Source: Streptomyces sp. MspMP-M5 (GTDB lineage: Bacteria > Actinomycetota > Actinomycetes > Streptomycetales > Streptomycetaceae). From it: a stretch of DNA of 64,000 nucleotides. Where the stretch lies: NCBI RefSeq assembly GCF_000373585.1, contig NZ_KB891929.1:62001-126000 (forward strand), in the 5' to 3' direction. Position 1 is the stretch's first letter, and the number at the start of each line of letters is the position of its first letter. A program made the position numbers and the translations under genes. Shown here one piece after another: positions 9,138 to 17,495 of the stretch. Below the pieces are notes generated by a model. The model saw nothing but the letters and a program-made list of their open reading frames with translations, searched no databases and was not told the origin of the DNA.

Positions 9138-10556
9138 ATGACCAACGGACCGACCCGCCTCGCCGACCTCACCGCCACCCGTCTGCTCGCCGGCTACGCC
9201 TCGGGCGAGTTCTCCCCCGTCGAGGCGACCCGGGCCGTGCTGGAGCGCGCCGAGGCCGCCCAGGCCGCCGTCAACGCCTTCACCCGGATCGACGCCGAGC
9301 AGGCTCTCGAGCAGGCCGCGGCGTCGGCGGAGCGCTGGCGGAGCGGCGCGCCGGCCGGGCCGGTGGACGGGGTGCCGGTCACCGTCAAGGACCTGCTGCT
9401 GATGCGGGGCGCGCCGACGCTGCGCGGCTCGCGCACGGTCCGGGCCGAGGGCGCGGCATGGGACGAGGACGCGCCGTCGGTGGCCCGGCTGCGGGAGGCC
9501 GGTGCGGTGTTCGTCGGCAAGACCACCACCCCGGAGTTCGGCTGGAAAGGTGTCACCGACAGTCCGCGGCACGGGGTGACGGGCAATCCGTACGACCCGG
9601 GGCGCACCGCGGGCGGCTCCAGCGGGGGCGGTGCGGCGGCGGTGGCGCTGGGCGCCGGGCCGCTGAGCCTGGGCACGGACGGCGGCGGGTCGGTGCGGAT
9701 CCCGGCGTCGTTCTGCGGGATCTTCGCGCTGAAGGCGACGTACGGGCGGGTGCCGCACTATCCGGCGAGCCCGTTCGGGACGCTGGCGCATGTGGGGCCG
9801 ATGACGCGGGACGCGGCGGACGCGGCGCTGATGATGGACGTGATCTGCGGCCCGGACTGGCGGGACTGGTCGCAGCTGGCGCCGGTGGCGGGGTCGTTCC
9901 GGGAGGCGCTGGCCGGGAAGGTGACGGGGCTGCGGGTGGCCTACAGCCCGTCGCTGGGGTGGGACGTGCCGGTGGCGCCGGCGGTGGCGGCCGCGGTGCG
10001 CCGGGCGGTGGACACACTGGCGGAGCTGGGCGCGGACGTGGAGGAGATCGATCCGGGGGTGGCGGATCCGGTGGCGGCGTTCCACACGCTGTGGTTCAGC
10101 GGCGCGGCCCGGCTGGTGCAGCCGCTGGGGGCGGCCGACCGGGAGCTGCTGGATCCGGGCCTGCGGGAGATCTGCGAGGAGGGGGCCCGTTACAGCGCGC
10201 TGGACTATCTGGCGGCGGTGGACGTGCGGATGGCGCTGGGGCGGGCGATGGGCCGTTTCCACAGCGTGTACGACCTGCTGGTGACGCCGACGGAGCCGAT
10301 CACCGCGTTCGCGGCCGGCCGGGAGGTACCGCCTGGTTCCGGCCACACGCGGTGGACGGGCTGGACGCCGTTCACGTACCCGTTCAACCTCACCCAGCAG
10401 CCCGCCGCGAGCGTGCCCTGCGGGGTGGACGGCGACGGGCTGCCGATCGGGGTGCAGCTGGTCGGCGCGCGGCACGCGGACGCGCTGGTGCTGCGCGCCG
10501 CGCACGCGCTGTACGAGGCGGGGGCGGCGGAAATCCCGCGGCCGGCGGTTCCGTAG
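9138..10556 (+). CDS. Amidase signature-family hydrolase
   Basis: 472 residues. The Ser-cisSer-Lys triad is visible: PVTVKDLLL (Lys near 84), GRTAGGSSGGG (cis-Ser near 160) and GTDGGGSVRIPASFCG (nucleophile Ser near 185), the classic GGSSGG signature. Length fits the family, whose members hydrolyse amide bonds to an acid and ammonia. It starts at ATG after GGAGGA. Position beside a hydroxyacid dehydrogenase, two EutA-like proteins and an Ehu-type importer suggests it deamidates or ring-opens an imported compound. Confidence 0.87.
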   Translation: MTNGPTRLADLTATRLLAGYASGEFSPVEATRAVLERAEAAQAAVNAFTRIDAEQALEQAAASAERWRSGAPAGPVDGVPVTVKDLLLMRGAPTLRGSRTVRAEGAAWDEDAPSVARLREAGAVFVGKTTTPEFGWKGVTDSPRHGVTGNPYDPGRTAGGSSGGGAAAVALGAGPLSLGTDGGGSVRIPASFCGIFALKATYGRVPHYPASPFGTLAHVGPMTRDAADAALMMDVICGPDWRDWSQLAPVAGSFREALAGKVTGLRVAYSPSLGWDVPVAPAVAAAVRRAVDTLAELGADVEEIDPGVADPVAAFHTLWFSGAARLVQPLGAADRELLDPGLREICEEGARYSALDYLAAVDVRMALGRAMGRFHSVYDLLVTPTEPITAFAAGREVPPGSGHTRWTGWTPFTYPFNLTQQPAASVPCGVDGDGLPIGVQLVGARHADALVLRAAHALYEAGAAEIPRPAVP

Positions 10557-10732
10557 GGGCGGGGGTCCGTAGGCGCGGGGGGGGGCGGGCGGGTCACCTA
10601 GGGAGGGGGCGAACACTTCCCGTAGGGGGCGGCGGGGCCCCCTCGGGGCCACAACGCGAGGGGGGCGGAAGGTATTCCGGAGGGTGTTCCGGCAGCCCCG
10701 CGGTCCCGCCTTCCCCGGGAGCGTTCGGCCCC

Positions 10733-10762
10733 CGGTGTGCCTTCCCCGGGGAAGGCACACCG
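10733..10762. terminator. 30-bp perfect palindrome between convergent genes
   Basis: CGGTGTGCCTTCCCC followed directly by its exact complement, about 175 bp after the amidase stop and 10 bp beyond the DUF3830 stop. It can serve as a bidirectional terminator. The 10557-10732 stretch before it is G-rich and holds no gene. Confidence 0.65.
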
Positions 10763-10772
10763 CGAAGCCCCG

Positions 10773-11273
10773 TCACGCCCGTCGGAAGTTGAGCGTCTCC
10801 CCCAGGGCGCCGGCGCGCCAGAGGTCCTGGCAGGCGTCGGCCATCCGGTCCAGGCCGTCGACGACCGCGCCCCAGACGATGCCGGGCACCCAGCCCGCGT
10901 CTCCGTTGATCAGCAGGTTGTTGCGCTCGTAGAAGAGCGCGAGGTCGACGACGGTGGCGCGGCCGCGGTGCCTGGCCTCGCGCTCGTAGCCGTAGGAGGC
11001 GGTGCCCAACTGGGTGTCGCTGAAGGTGAAGTAGCACAGGTCGCCGGGGATCGGGGTGATGGTGGGGTTCTCCAGCGGCGGTTCCTCGGGCGCGAACGGC
11101 GGCACCAGGGCGTAGATCTCGTTGCGGGCGTACTTGGCGTGGTAGACGTCGCCGCCGAGCGGGAGCGCGTCCCAGACGGCGGCGCAGGTGAGCGGGGCAC
11201 GATCGTCGAGCAACTTGGCCGTGCAGCTGACGCCGCGCTTGTCCAGGGAGACTTCGATGAAGCGATCGGTCAT
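10773..11273 (-). CDS. DUF3830 family protein (cyclophilin-like fold)
   Basis: 166 residues beginning MTDRFIEVSLDKRGVSC. The pattern TAKLLDDRAPLTCAAVWDALPL, then GDVYHAKYARNEIYALVP, then GDLCYFTF marks DUF3830, a family with a cyclophilin-like barrel often encoded beside amidases and Asp/Glu racemase-type proteins. Biochemical function is not known to me. It diverges from ehuB across about 107 bp and so probably shares control with the transporter. The start has only a weak ribosome site (CGGGAT close to the ATG). Confidence 0.78.
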   Translation of the reverse strand: MTDRFIEVSLDKRGVSCTAKLLDDRAPLTCAAVWDALPLGGDVYHAKYARNEIYALVPPFAPEEPPLENPTITPIPGDLCYFTFSDTQLGTASYGYEREARHRGRATVVDLALFYERNNLLINGDAGWVPGIVWGAVVDGLDRMADACQDLWRAGALGETLNFRRA

Positions 11274-11380
11274 ATCCCGAGCGTAGGGGGCATTACCGGC
11301 GTACGGAACATCTCCTGCGGCGGTGTGAAGGGCTCGAAACGATCGGCATAGGCGTGAACGCTTCGGGTAGCCACGCGCCC

Positions 11381-12358
11381 ATGGCTCCACCACAGAGCAC
11401 GTCCTCAGACAATCAAGGACCACACCCCATACGACTCACCACCCGGAGACGCGAGATAACAGGACATCGGCCCCCCGGTCTTGGCCGCCGGTCGCTGCTC
11501 GCGGGGGTGGCGGCGCTCGGCGCGGCGGGGGCGATCGGCGCGGCGAGCGGCTGCAGCCGGGTCCCGACCGCGGCGGCGGCGGGCGGCGGGCAGCTGCTGG
11601 AGCGGCTGCGCAAGAAGGGCTCGGTCACCCTCGGCCTGGCCGGCGAGCAACCGTACGGCTACATCGGCACCGACGGCAGGATGACCGGTTCGGCGCCCAC
11701 CATCGCCCGGGTGATCTTCAAGCGGCTCGGCGTCCCGCGCGTCGAGCCCTTCCCCACCGACTTCGGCTCGCTGATCGTGGGGCTGAACTCCCAGCAGTTC
11801 GACGTGGTCGCGGCCGGGATGTACATCAACCCCGAGCGCTGCGCGCAGGTGATCTTCGCCGATCCCGAGTACCAGATGCGGGACGCCTTCATCGTCCGCA
11901 AGGGCAATCCGCTGAAGCTGCGCACCTACAAGGACATCGCGCGGACCGGGGCGCGGATGGCGACCGGTGTCGGCTACGCCGAGATCGACTACGCCAAGGC
12001 GGCGGGGGTCACGCGCATGACCACGCTGCCCGACCAGTTGGCGGGGCTGCTGGCGGTCGAGCAGGGGCGGGTGGACGTCTTCGTCGGCACCGCGGTGACG
12101 GTGCGGAACGTCGTCCGGCAGTCGCGGACCACCCGGGCGGAGGCCACGCCGGAGGTCACCCCGTACGTGGACGGGAAGCCGGTGATCGACGTCGGCGGCT
12201 TCGCGTTCCGGACGCCGGAGACCAATCTGCGCGACGCGTTCAACCGCGAGCTGCACAAGATGAAGCGCTCCGGGGAACTCCTGGACCTCATGCGGCCCTT
12301 CGGCTTCACCGCGCAGCAGATGACGAAGATCACCGCCAAGGAGAAGTGCCGGCCATGA
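11381..12358 (+). CDS. ehuB: Ehu-type ABC transporter substrate-binding lipoprotein
   Basis: 325 residues from ATG; a GTG nine codons upstream (11354) is an alternative. The N-terminus has a twin-arginine-like run (GRRSLLAGVAALG) and a lipobox (AASGC), so it should be a lipidated exported solute binder. The body (LRKKGSVTLGLAGEQPYGYI, GLNSQQFDVVAAGMYINPERC, VGYAEIDYAKAAG) fits the EhuB family, first described for ectoine and hydroxyectoine. First gene of ehuBCDA; its stop overlaps the ehuC start. Family assignment is strong, but the substrate in this organism is uncertain because the ectoine-degrading enzymes are absent nearby. Confidence 0.85.
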   Translation: MAPPQSTSSDNQGPHPIRLTTRRREITGHRPPGLGRRSLLAGVAALGAAGAIGAASGCSRVPTAAAAGGGQLLERLRKKGSVTLGLAGEQPYGYIGTDGRMTGSAPTIARVIFKRLGVPRVEPFPTDFGSLIVGLNSQQFDVVAAGMYINPERCAQVIFADPEYQMRDAFIVRKGNPLKLRTYKDIARTGARMATGVGYAEIDYAKAAGVTRMTTLPDQLAGLLAVEQGRVDVFVGTAVTVRNVVRQSRTTRAEATPEVTPYVDGKPVIDVGGFAFRTPETNLRDAFNRELHKMKRSGELLDLMRPFGFTAQQMTKITAKEKCRP

Positions 12359-13119
12359 CTGACATCACCTGGGGCCTGTGGGAACTCCTCCTCAAGGGCG
12401 TGTGGGTCACGGTCCAGCTGACCGTCTGCAGCGCGGCGCTGGGCGCCGTCGTGGCCTTCGGCATCGGGCTCGCGCGCACCCACCGGCGGTGGATCGTGCG
12501 GTTCCTGTCCGGGGCCTATTTCGAGATCTTCCGCGGGACCTCCGCGCTGATCCTGATGTTCTGGATGTTCTTCGTGCTGCCCATGGGGTTCGGCTGGCAG
12601 CTGGCCCCGATGTGGGCCGCGGTGCTGACGCTGGGCCTGACGTACGGCGCGTACGGTTCCGAGGTCGTGCGGGGCGCGATCGCCGCGGTGCCGCCGGGCC
12701 AGCGCGAGGCCGGCCTCGCGCTGAGCTTCTCGCCGGCCCAGCAGCTGCGGAAGGTCGTCCTGCCGCAGGCGTGGCCGGGCATGGTCCCGCCGTTCAACAA
12801 CCTGCTGATCGAGCTGCTCAAGGGCACCGCGCTGGTGTCGATCCTGGGCGTCGGCGACATCGCCTTCGGCGCCTCCCTGGTGCGCAACGCCACCGCGCAG
12901 AGCGCCCCCGTCTACACGATCATCCTGGTGATGTACTTCGTCCTGGCGTTCGTCCTGACCCGCGGGATGCGGGCGGTGGAACGGCACGCCAAGGCGGGCG
13001 TCGGGCAGGCGCCGGCCGGGCGGTCGCCGCTGCGGCTGCGACGGCGACGACAGCCCGGCCCCGTCACCGGTCCGGCGGTCACCGGTACCGCCGCTCCCGC
13101 GGAAGGTGAGGCCCGATGA
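12355..13119 (+). CDS. ehuC: Ehu-type ABC transporter permease
   Basis: 254 residues, starting at the ATG of an ATGA overlap with ehuB. Five or so hydrophobic helices and the polar amino-acid permease EAA loop (GQREAGLALSFSPAQQLRKVVLPQAW) are visible, followed by NNLLIELLKGTALVSILGV, all typical of His/Glu-type permeases. The C-terminal 45 residues are a basic, Arg/Pro-rich cytoplasmic tail not needed for the fold. It should pair with EhuD in the membrane. Confidence 0.88.
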   Translation: MTDITWGLWELLLKGVWVTVQLTVCSAALGAVVAFGIGLARTHRRWIVRFLSGAYFEIFRGTSALILMFWMFFVLPMGFGWQLAPMWAAVLTLGLTYGAYGSEVVRGAIAAVPPGQREAGLALSFSPAQQLRKVVLPQAWPGMVPPFNNLLIELLKGTALVSILGVGDIAFGASLVRNATAQSAPVYTIILVMYFVLAFVLTRGMRAVERHAKAGVGQAPAGRSPLRLRRRRQPGPVTGPAVTGTAAPAEGEAR

Positions 13120-13766
13120 CGTTCGACTGGTCCGCGGTCGGCGCCTTTCTGCCGACGTTCTGGAAGGGCGTGCTGGTCACGCTGCAGGCCCTGGTGCTGG
13201 GCTCGCTGATCGCCTTCGCGCTCGGCCTGGTGTGGGCGCTGGCGCAGCGCTCGTCCCTGAAGGTGGTGCGCTGGCCGGTGACCGCGGTCACCGAGTTCGT
13301 GCGCAACACCCCGCTGCTGGTGCAGCTGTTCTTCCTCTTCTACGTGATGCCCGAGTGGGGCGTCACGCTCAGCGCCCTGGCCACCGGCGTGATCGGGCTG
13401 GGCCTGCACTACTCGACGTACACCGCCGAGGTCTACCGCGCCGGCATCGACGGCGTGCCGGCCGGCCAGTGGGAGGCGGCAATCGCGCTCAGCCTGCCGC
13501 GCCGCCGCACCTGGACGGCGGTGATCCTGCCGCAGGCGGTCCGCCGGGTGGCGCCCGCGCTCGGCAACTACGTCATCGCGATGCTGAAGGACTCGCCGAT
13601 GCTCTTCGCCATCGGCGTACTGGAGATGCTGGGCGAGGCCCGGCAGTTCTCCTCCCAGACCTTCCAGACCGTGGAGCCGTACACGGTCGTCGGGGTCGCG
13701 TTCATCGCCATCGCCTACCCCGCCTCTCTTCTCCTGCGAGCCCTGGAGCGCCGCCTTGTCCGCTGA
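13116..13766 (+). CDS. ehuD: Ehu-type ABC transporter permease
   Basis: 216 residues beginning at an ATGA overlap with ehuC. The permease EAA loop (GQWEAAIALSLPRRRTWTAVILPQAVRR) precedes GNYVIAMLKDSPMLFAIGVLEM, as in EhuD and related polar amino-acid permeases. Hydrophobic segments are consistent with five transmembrane helices. Its 3' end overlaps the start of ehuA by 11 bp. Confidence 0.88.
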   Translation: MTFDWSAVGAFLPTFWKGVLVTLQALVLGSLIAFALGLVWALAQRSSLKVVRWPVTAVTEFVRNTPLLVQLFFLFYVMPEWGVTLSALATGVIGLGLHYSTYTAEVYRAGIDGVPAGQWEAAIALSLPRRRTWTAVILPQAVRRVAPALGNYVIAMLKDSPMLFAIGVLEMLGEARQFSSQTFQTVEPYTVVGVAFIAIAYPASLLLRALERRLVR

Positions 13767-14583
13767 CCGCGACACCCCGAACACCCCGTCCACCGCCGGC
13801 GAGCCCGCGTCCTCCGGGGAGACCGAGCTGATCCGTTTCGAAGCGGTCACCAAGCGGTTCGGTACGCACACCGTCCTGGACGCGCTCGACATGACGGTCT
13901 ACCCGGGCAAGCACGTCACGCTGATCGGCCCGTCCGGCTCCGGCAAGACCACGATCCTGCGGCTGATGATGACGCTGCTCAAGCCGGACGAGGGCACCAT
14001 CAGGCTGGGCGACCGGTATCTGACCCACGAGGAGAAGGGCGGCCGGCTCGTCCCGGCGAGCGACCGCTACAGCCGGGAGATCCGCAAGAACATCGGGATG
14101 GTCTTCCAGCAGTTCAACCTCTTCCCCAACATGAAGGTGCTGCGGAACATCACCGAGGCCCCGGTGCACGTCCTCGGCCTGGACAAGGACGCGGCCGAAC
14201 AGCGCGCCCGCGAACTGCTGGACCTGGTGGGCCTCACCGCCCACCTCGACAAGTACCCCTCGCAGCTCTCCGGCGGCCAGCAGCAGCGGGTCGCCATCGC
14301 CCGGGCGCTGGCCATGCGCCCGCAGGTGCTGCTGCTGGACGAGGTGACCTCGGCCCTCGACCCGGAGCTGGTGGCCGGCGTGCTGGACCTGCTGCGGGAC
14401 ATCGCGCACAGCACGGACATCACCATGCTCTGTGTCACGCACGAGATGAACTTCGCCCGGGACGTCTCCGACTGCGTGATGATGTTCGACGCCGGGCGGG
14501 TCATCGAGTTCGGCCCGCCGGAGCAGATCTTCACCGCCCCGGAGCACGAGCGGACCCGGGAGTTCCTGAGCGCGGTGCTGTAG
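13756..14583 (+). CDS. ehuA: Ehu-type ABC transporter ATPase
   Basis: 275 residues from a TTG start inside the ehuD 3' end. Walker A GPSGSGKTT, Q-loop MVFQQFNLFP, signature LSGGQQQRVAIARALAM, Walker B VLLLDEVTSALDPE and switch His (VTHEM) are all intact. The stretch MKVLRNITEAPVHVLGL is characteristic of the EhuA subfamily. About 30 residues before the ABC core are low-complexity and may not be functional. Last gene of the operon, followed by a strong hairpin. Confidence 0.9.
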   Translation: MSADRDTPNTPSTAGEPASSGETELIRFEAVTKRFGTHTVLDALDMTVYPGKHVTLIGPSGSGKTTILRLMMTLLKPDEGTIRLGDRYLTHEEKGGRLVPASDRYSREIRKNIGMVFQQFNLFPNMKVLRNITEAPVHVLGLDKDAAEQRARELLDLVGLTAHLDKYPSQLSGGQQQRVAIARALAMRPQVLLLDEVTSALDPELVAGVLDLLRDIAHSTDITMLCVTHEMNFARDVSDCVMMFDAGRVIEFGPPEQIFTAPEHERTREFLSAVL

Positions 14584-14618
14584 GCGGCGTGGCGGGCGTG
14601 GCCCCGGCGGGGCCGTCC

Positions 14619-14664
14619 GGGGCGTGCGGGAGCGCGGCACGTGGTGCCCGCTCCCGCACGCCCC
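14619..14664 (+). terminator. Terminator of the ehuBCDA operon
   Basis: Stem of 16 perfect base pairs (GGGGCGTGCGGGAGCG with its complement) enclosing an inner GGCAC/GTGCC stem, 36 bp after the ehuA stop. Confidence 0.8.
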
Positions 14665-15167
14665 GTCCGCTTTCCCGCCTCCCCGATGGCGAGGTGCCGA
14701 GCCCCTCCCACCGCGAGTTTGAGACATTTGCGACCGCTGCGCCCCCTGCGGCGGATGTGACGGATGCGCTGGACGAGGCGAACGACTCCCAGGCGGAAAG
14801 ACGAACAGCAAGCGGAAGAACGGGGCGTGCGAGCCCCGGCGAAAACCCGACGGTGCGTCAACTCCGCGCGTCACCAACGGCCGTCAACGCCCGTCCTCGG
14901 CCGGCCAATCACCCGCCCTCCGTACGCCGTTGTCGCCGGTCCGGGGGAGATTCCTCGACCAGCTCATGACCTGGGCATATGCCAGAGTGCAGGGCGCCTG
15001 CACAGACGCGTGAACCAATCCGGTTTTCGGTCAAGACCCCCTCCATCCGGGCTCGTTGACCGCTATCGTGATACGAGCCCGTTGTCCGGAAGCGGCCCGC
15101 GTTCCACGCGGTCGCACCCGCCACGACGGTCACGACGCAAGCGGTACCAACCTCCTAGGGGGACACC
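14665..15167. other. Gene-free region upstream of the IclR gene
   Basis: About 500 bp with no convincing coding frame. It contains TCATGA-CC-CTGGGCATATGCCAG at 14964-14985, resembling the motif at 251-274, and just before the IclR gene a TTGACC element with TATCGTGATA (a short palindrome) around 15056-15075, a reasonable autoregulatory site for an IclR protein. Confidence 0.45.
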
Positions 15168-15926
15168 GTGGCGCTGAAGCCCGAGCCGACCGCGCCGTTC
15201 CATTCGGTGCAGCACGCCCTGCGCGTACTCGAGACGATCTCCCGGCACGCCGACGGCGTGACCGACGCACAGATCGCCCGCGAGACCGGCCTCCCGGCAG
15301 CCCACCTCACCCAGCTGCTGTCGATGCTGCGCCGCGAAGGCTACGCGCAACAGCTCTCCGACGGCGCGTATGTCGTCGGCGAGTCGCTGCTCCTGCTGGG
15401 ATCCGGCGCCGACCGCAGCCGCGCCCTGCGCGACAAGCTGCAGCGCACGCTGGACCAGCTGCGCGACTCGGTCGGGGCGGCGGTCTACATCAGCCGGTAC
15501 ATCGACGGCGAGGTGAAGATCCTCCACTACGCCGACGGGCCACTGGCGCCCAAGGTCAACGAGTGGGCCGAGTTCCGCCGCACGGCCCACGCCAGCGCGG
15601 TCGGCAAGTGCCTGCTGGCGCAGCTCGACCACGACGGGCGGATGGACCACCTCTCACGCCACAAGACCGCCCGGCTCACCTCCCGGACGATCACCAACGA
15701 GAAGGTGCTGTTCCACAAGCTCGACAGCCAGCCGCCGACCGTCCCCGTCCTGGACCTCCAGGAGTACGCGGTCGGCACGGTCTGCGCCGCCGTCCCGATC
15801 ACCGCCGGCAAGACGGTCGGCTGCCTGGCGCTGTCCATGCCGCTGGAGCACGCCCACCGTCTGCGGCAGGCCGCCGACACCCTCAACCGCAAGGCCGCGC
15901 CGGTCCTGCTGTCGCTGGCGATCTGA
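15168..15926 (+). CDS. IclR-family transcriptional regulator
   Basis: 252 residues from GTG, with AGGGGGA upstream. The N-terminal winged helix-turn-helix is visible (HALRVLETISRHADGVTDAQIARETGLPAAHLTQLLSMLRREG shown here only as the region 10-55), followed by the IclR effector domain (HASAVGKCLLAQL, then VCAAVPITAGKTVGCLALSMP). IclR proteins usually control neighbouring catabolic and uptake genes, so ehuBCDA, the DUF3830 gene and the isomerase/amidase genes are the likely targets. The effector is unknown. Confidence 0.85.
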   Translation: MALKPEPTAPFHSVQHALRVLETISRHADGVTDAQIARETGLPAAHLTQLLSMLRREGYAQQLSDGAYVVGESLLLLGSGADRSRALRDKLQRTLDQLRDSVGAAVYISRYIDGEVKILHYADGPLAPKVNEWAEFRRTAHASAVGKCLLAQLDHDGRMDHLSRHKTARLTSRTITNEKVLFHKLDSQPPTVPVLDLQEYAVGTVCAAVPITAGKTVGCLALSMPLEHAHRLRQAADTLNRKAAPVLLSLAI

Positions 15927-16046
15927 GGGCGGAAGCGATACCGGGCGGGGCCCCGCGGGGCATGATCACGAGGGTGGCCAGGCGGATGGCCAGGCGGGTG
16001 GTCATGAGCACCCCTCTCGACCAGGTAGTATTTCTTTCGTCAGCAG

Positions 16047-16120
16047 GCGCCGCTAGCTCAGTTGGTTAGAGCAGCTGACTCTTAATCAGCGGGTCCGGGG
16101 TTCGAGTCCCTGGCGGCGCA
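16047..16120 (+). tRNA. tRNA-Lys (CUU), copy 2
   Basis: Same cloverleaf as copy 1, anticodon CTT, no encoded CCA. A likely -10 element (TAGTAT) lies about 20 bp upstream. With its terminator it forms a 118-bp direct repeat with copy 1, bracketing 14.7 kb. Confidence 0.97.
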
Positions 16121-16130
16121 CAGACGGTCG

Positions 16131-16156
16131 AAGGCCCCCACTCCGGTGGGGGCCTT
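16131..16156 (+). terminator. Terminator after tRNA-Lys copy 2
   Basis: Identical to the copy 1 terminator: 11-bp stem AAGGCCCCCAC / GTGGGGGCCTT with TCCG loop. Confidence 0.85.
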
Positions 16157-16262
16157 TCGGTGTTACGTGGGGCCCTCGGGGCCCCTTTCGCATGCCTTCG
16201 GGCGGTTTCTTTCGTGTGTGCCCGGCCCCTCCCCGGGCCCGGCCCCGCGCCCCGGCTCGGGG

Positions 16263-17495
16263 TCAGGCTGCCTCGGGGAGGGGGCCCGGGGCGGGGGCGG
16301 CGGCGGTGTGGACGAGGGCGGTGTAGGTGCGGCGCAGGGCGATGAGGGATTCCTGGGCCTCGCGGTAGACGGCGGCGTCGGGGCCGCCGCGGTGGGCGAG
16401 GGTGCGGACGGGGGCGCAGTGCCGGTCCATGGCGCTGAGCCAGGCGCGGTGCTGGGCCGGGAGGTGGCGGCGCAGGTGCTGGCGGCGGCCCTCGCCGAGG
16501 CGGCGCCCGCCGATGCCCAGGACGGCGTCCGCGGCCTGGAGGACCGGCGGTTCCAGGGCGCCCTGCTCGGCGAGCGCGCCGAGTACCGCGCGCTGCTGGC
16601 CGTTGACCGGGGCGGCCGCCAACTCCGTGGCTTCGGAGTGGAGTTGGGCGCGCAGGGCGTGCTGGATGCGGACCAGGCGGCGCAGCGCCGTCGGGGTGGA
16701 CGAGTCGTCGGGGGCGCGGCCGGCCAGGGTGTCGGCCAGGCGGAAGAGCCAGATGCCGTGTGCCTCCAGCCGGGTCGCGGCGAGCATCAGCCGGTCCAGG
16801 CGGCTGAGCGGCTGGCCCTCCGGGGCCCAGCGCACGATCGGCACCAGCTGTTCGGTGCGGGCCAGCTGGTCGATGGGGATGTGGCGGCGCGGCTTGCGTT
16901 CCGGGGCCCAGTTGTGGAGCGCGAGGGTGGGCAGGGCGACGAACTGGTCGTGGTCGATGCGGTGCGCGATGGCCGCCCAGAGTTCCAGGAACGCCTCGTT
17001 GGCGACCTCGCGGGCGGCCGGCGCCTGCGGGTCGAGGGCGCCCCAGCCGCAGGACACCGCGATGACCGCGACGCGCATCGCGGCGGCCTCCGCGTTGCGC
17101 GGCGAGAGGCGGGAGACGCGCTGCCGCAGGGCGGTCAACTCCTCGGCGCGGTCGGCGCGGTCGACGACCTCGGCGGCGGCCCCGCGGCCGGTCGCGACGG
17201 CCGCCTCGCGGGCCATGGCGTCCAGCCGGGTCCAGGTGCCGATCATGGACCGCACGGGCGGCCGCTCCGGGAGGAAGCCGTGCGCACAGGGGTCGTGCGC
17301 GGCCGGGGCACCGGAGGGGTCGCCGTCGGGGCAGGCGGGCGCGGCGTCGGCGGCACCGGGCGGGCCGGCCTGCGCCGGGATGCGGACGGCCGGGTCGGCG
17401 GTCGCGGTGGCGACCGACCCGCCCGTTCCGGCGGCGGCACCGGCGCGTAGGGCGAGGCGGGTGTCGGGCGTCGTCGTCATGGGAGTGGGAGTCAT
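16263..17495 (-). CDS. Unknown protein coupled to the SsgA-like gene
   Basis: 410 residues. The chosen ATG overlaps the TGA of the SsgA-like gene by one base (TGATG) and has GGGGA seven bases upstream. The first 75 residues are Ala/Pro/Gly-rich and probably disordered; the rest is helical and rich in Arg, Leu and Ala, with conserved-looking stretches such as VSCGWGALDPQAPAAREVAN and DRLMLAATRLEAHGIWLFRL. No transmembrane helix or known catalytic motif is seen, and the family is not recognised. Tight coupling to an SsgA-like protein suggests a role in sporulation-related cell division or wall growth, by inference only. Confidence 0.65.
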   Translation of the reverse strand: MTPTPMTTTPDTRLALRAGAAAGTGGSVATATADPAVRIPAQAGPPGAADAAPACPDGDPSGAPAAHDPCAHGFLPERPPVRSMIGTWTRLDAMAREAAVATGRGAAAEVVDRADRAEELTALRQRVSRLSPRNAEAAAMRVAVIAVSCGWGALDPQAPAAREVANEAFLELWAAIAHRIDHDQFVALPTLALHNWAPERKPRRHIPIDQLARTEQLVPIVRWAPEGQPLSRLDRLMLAATRLEAHGIWLFRLADTLAGRAPDDSSTPTALRRLVRIQHALRAQLHSEATELAAAPVNGQQRAVLGALAEQGALEPPVLQAADAVLGIGGRRLGEGRRQHLRRHLPAQHRAWLSAMDRHCAPVRTLAHRGGPDAAVYREAQESLIALRRTYTALVHTAAAPAPGPLPEAA

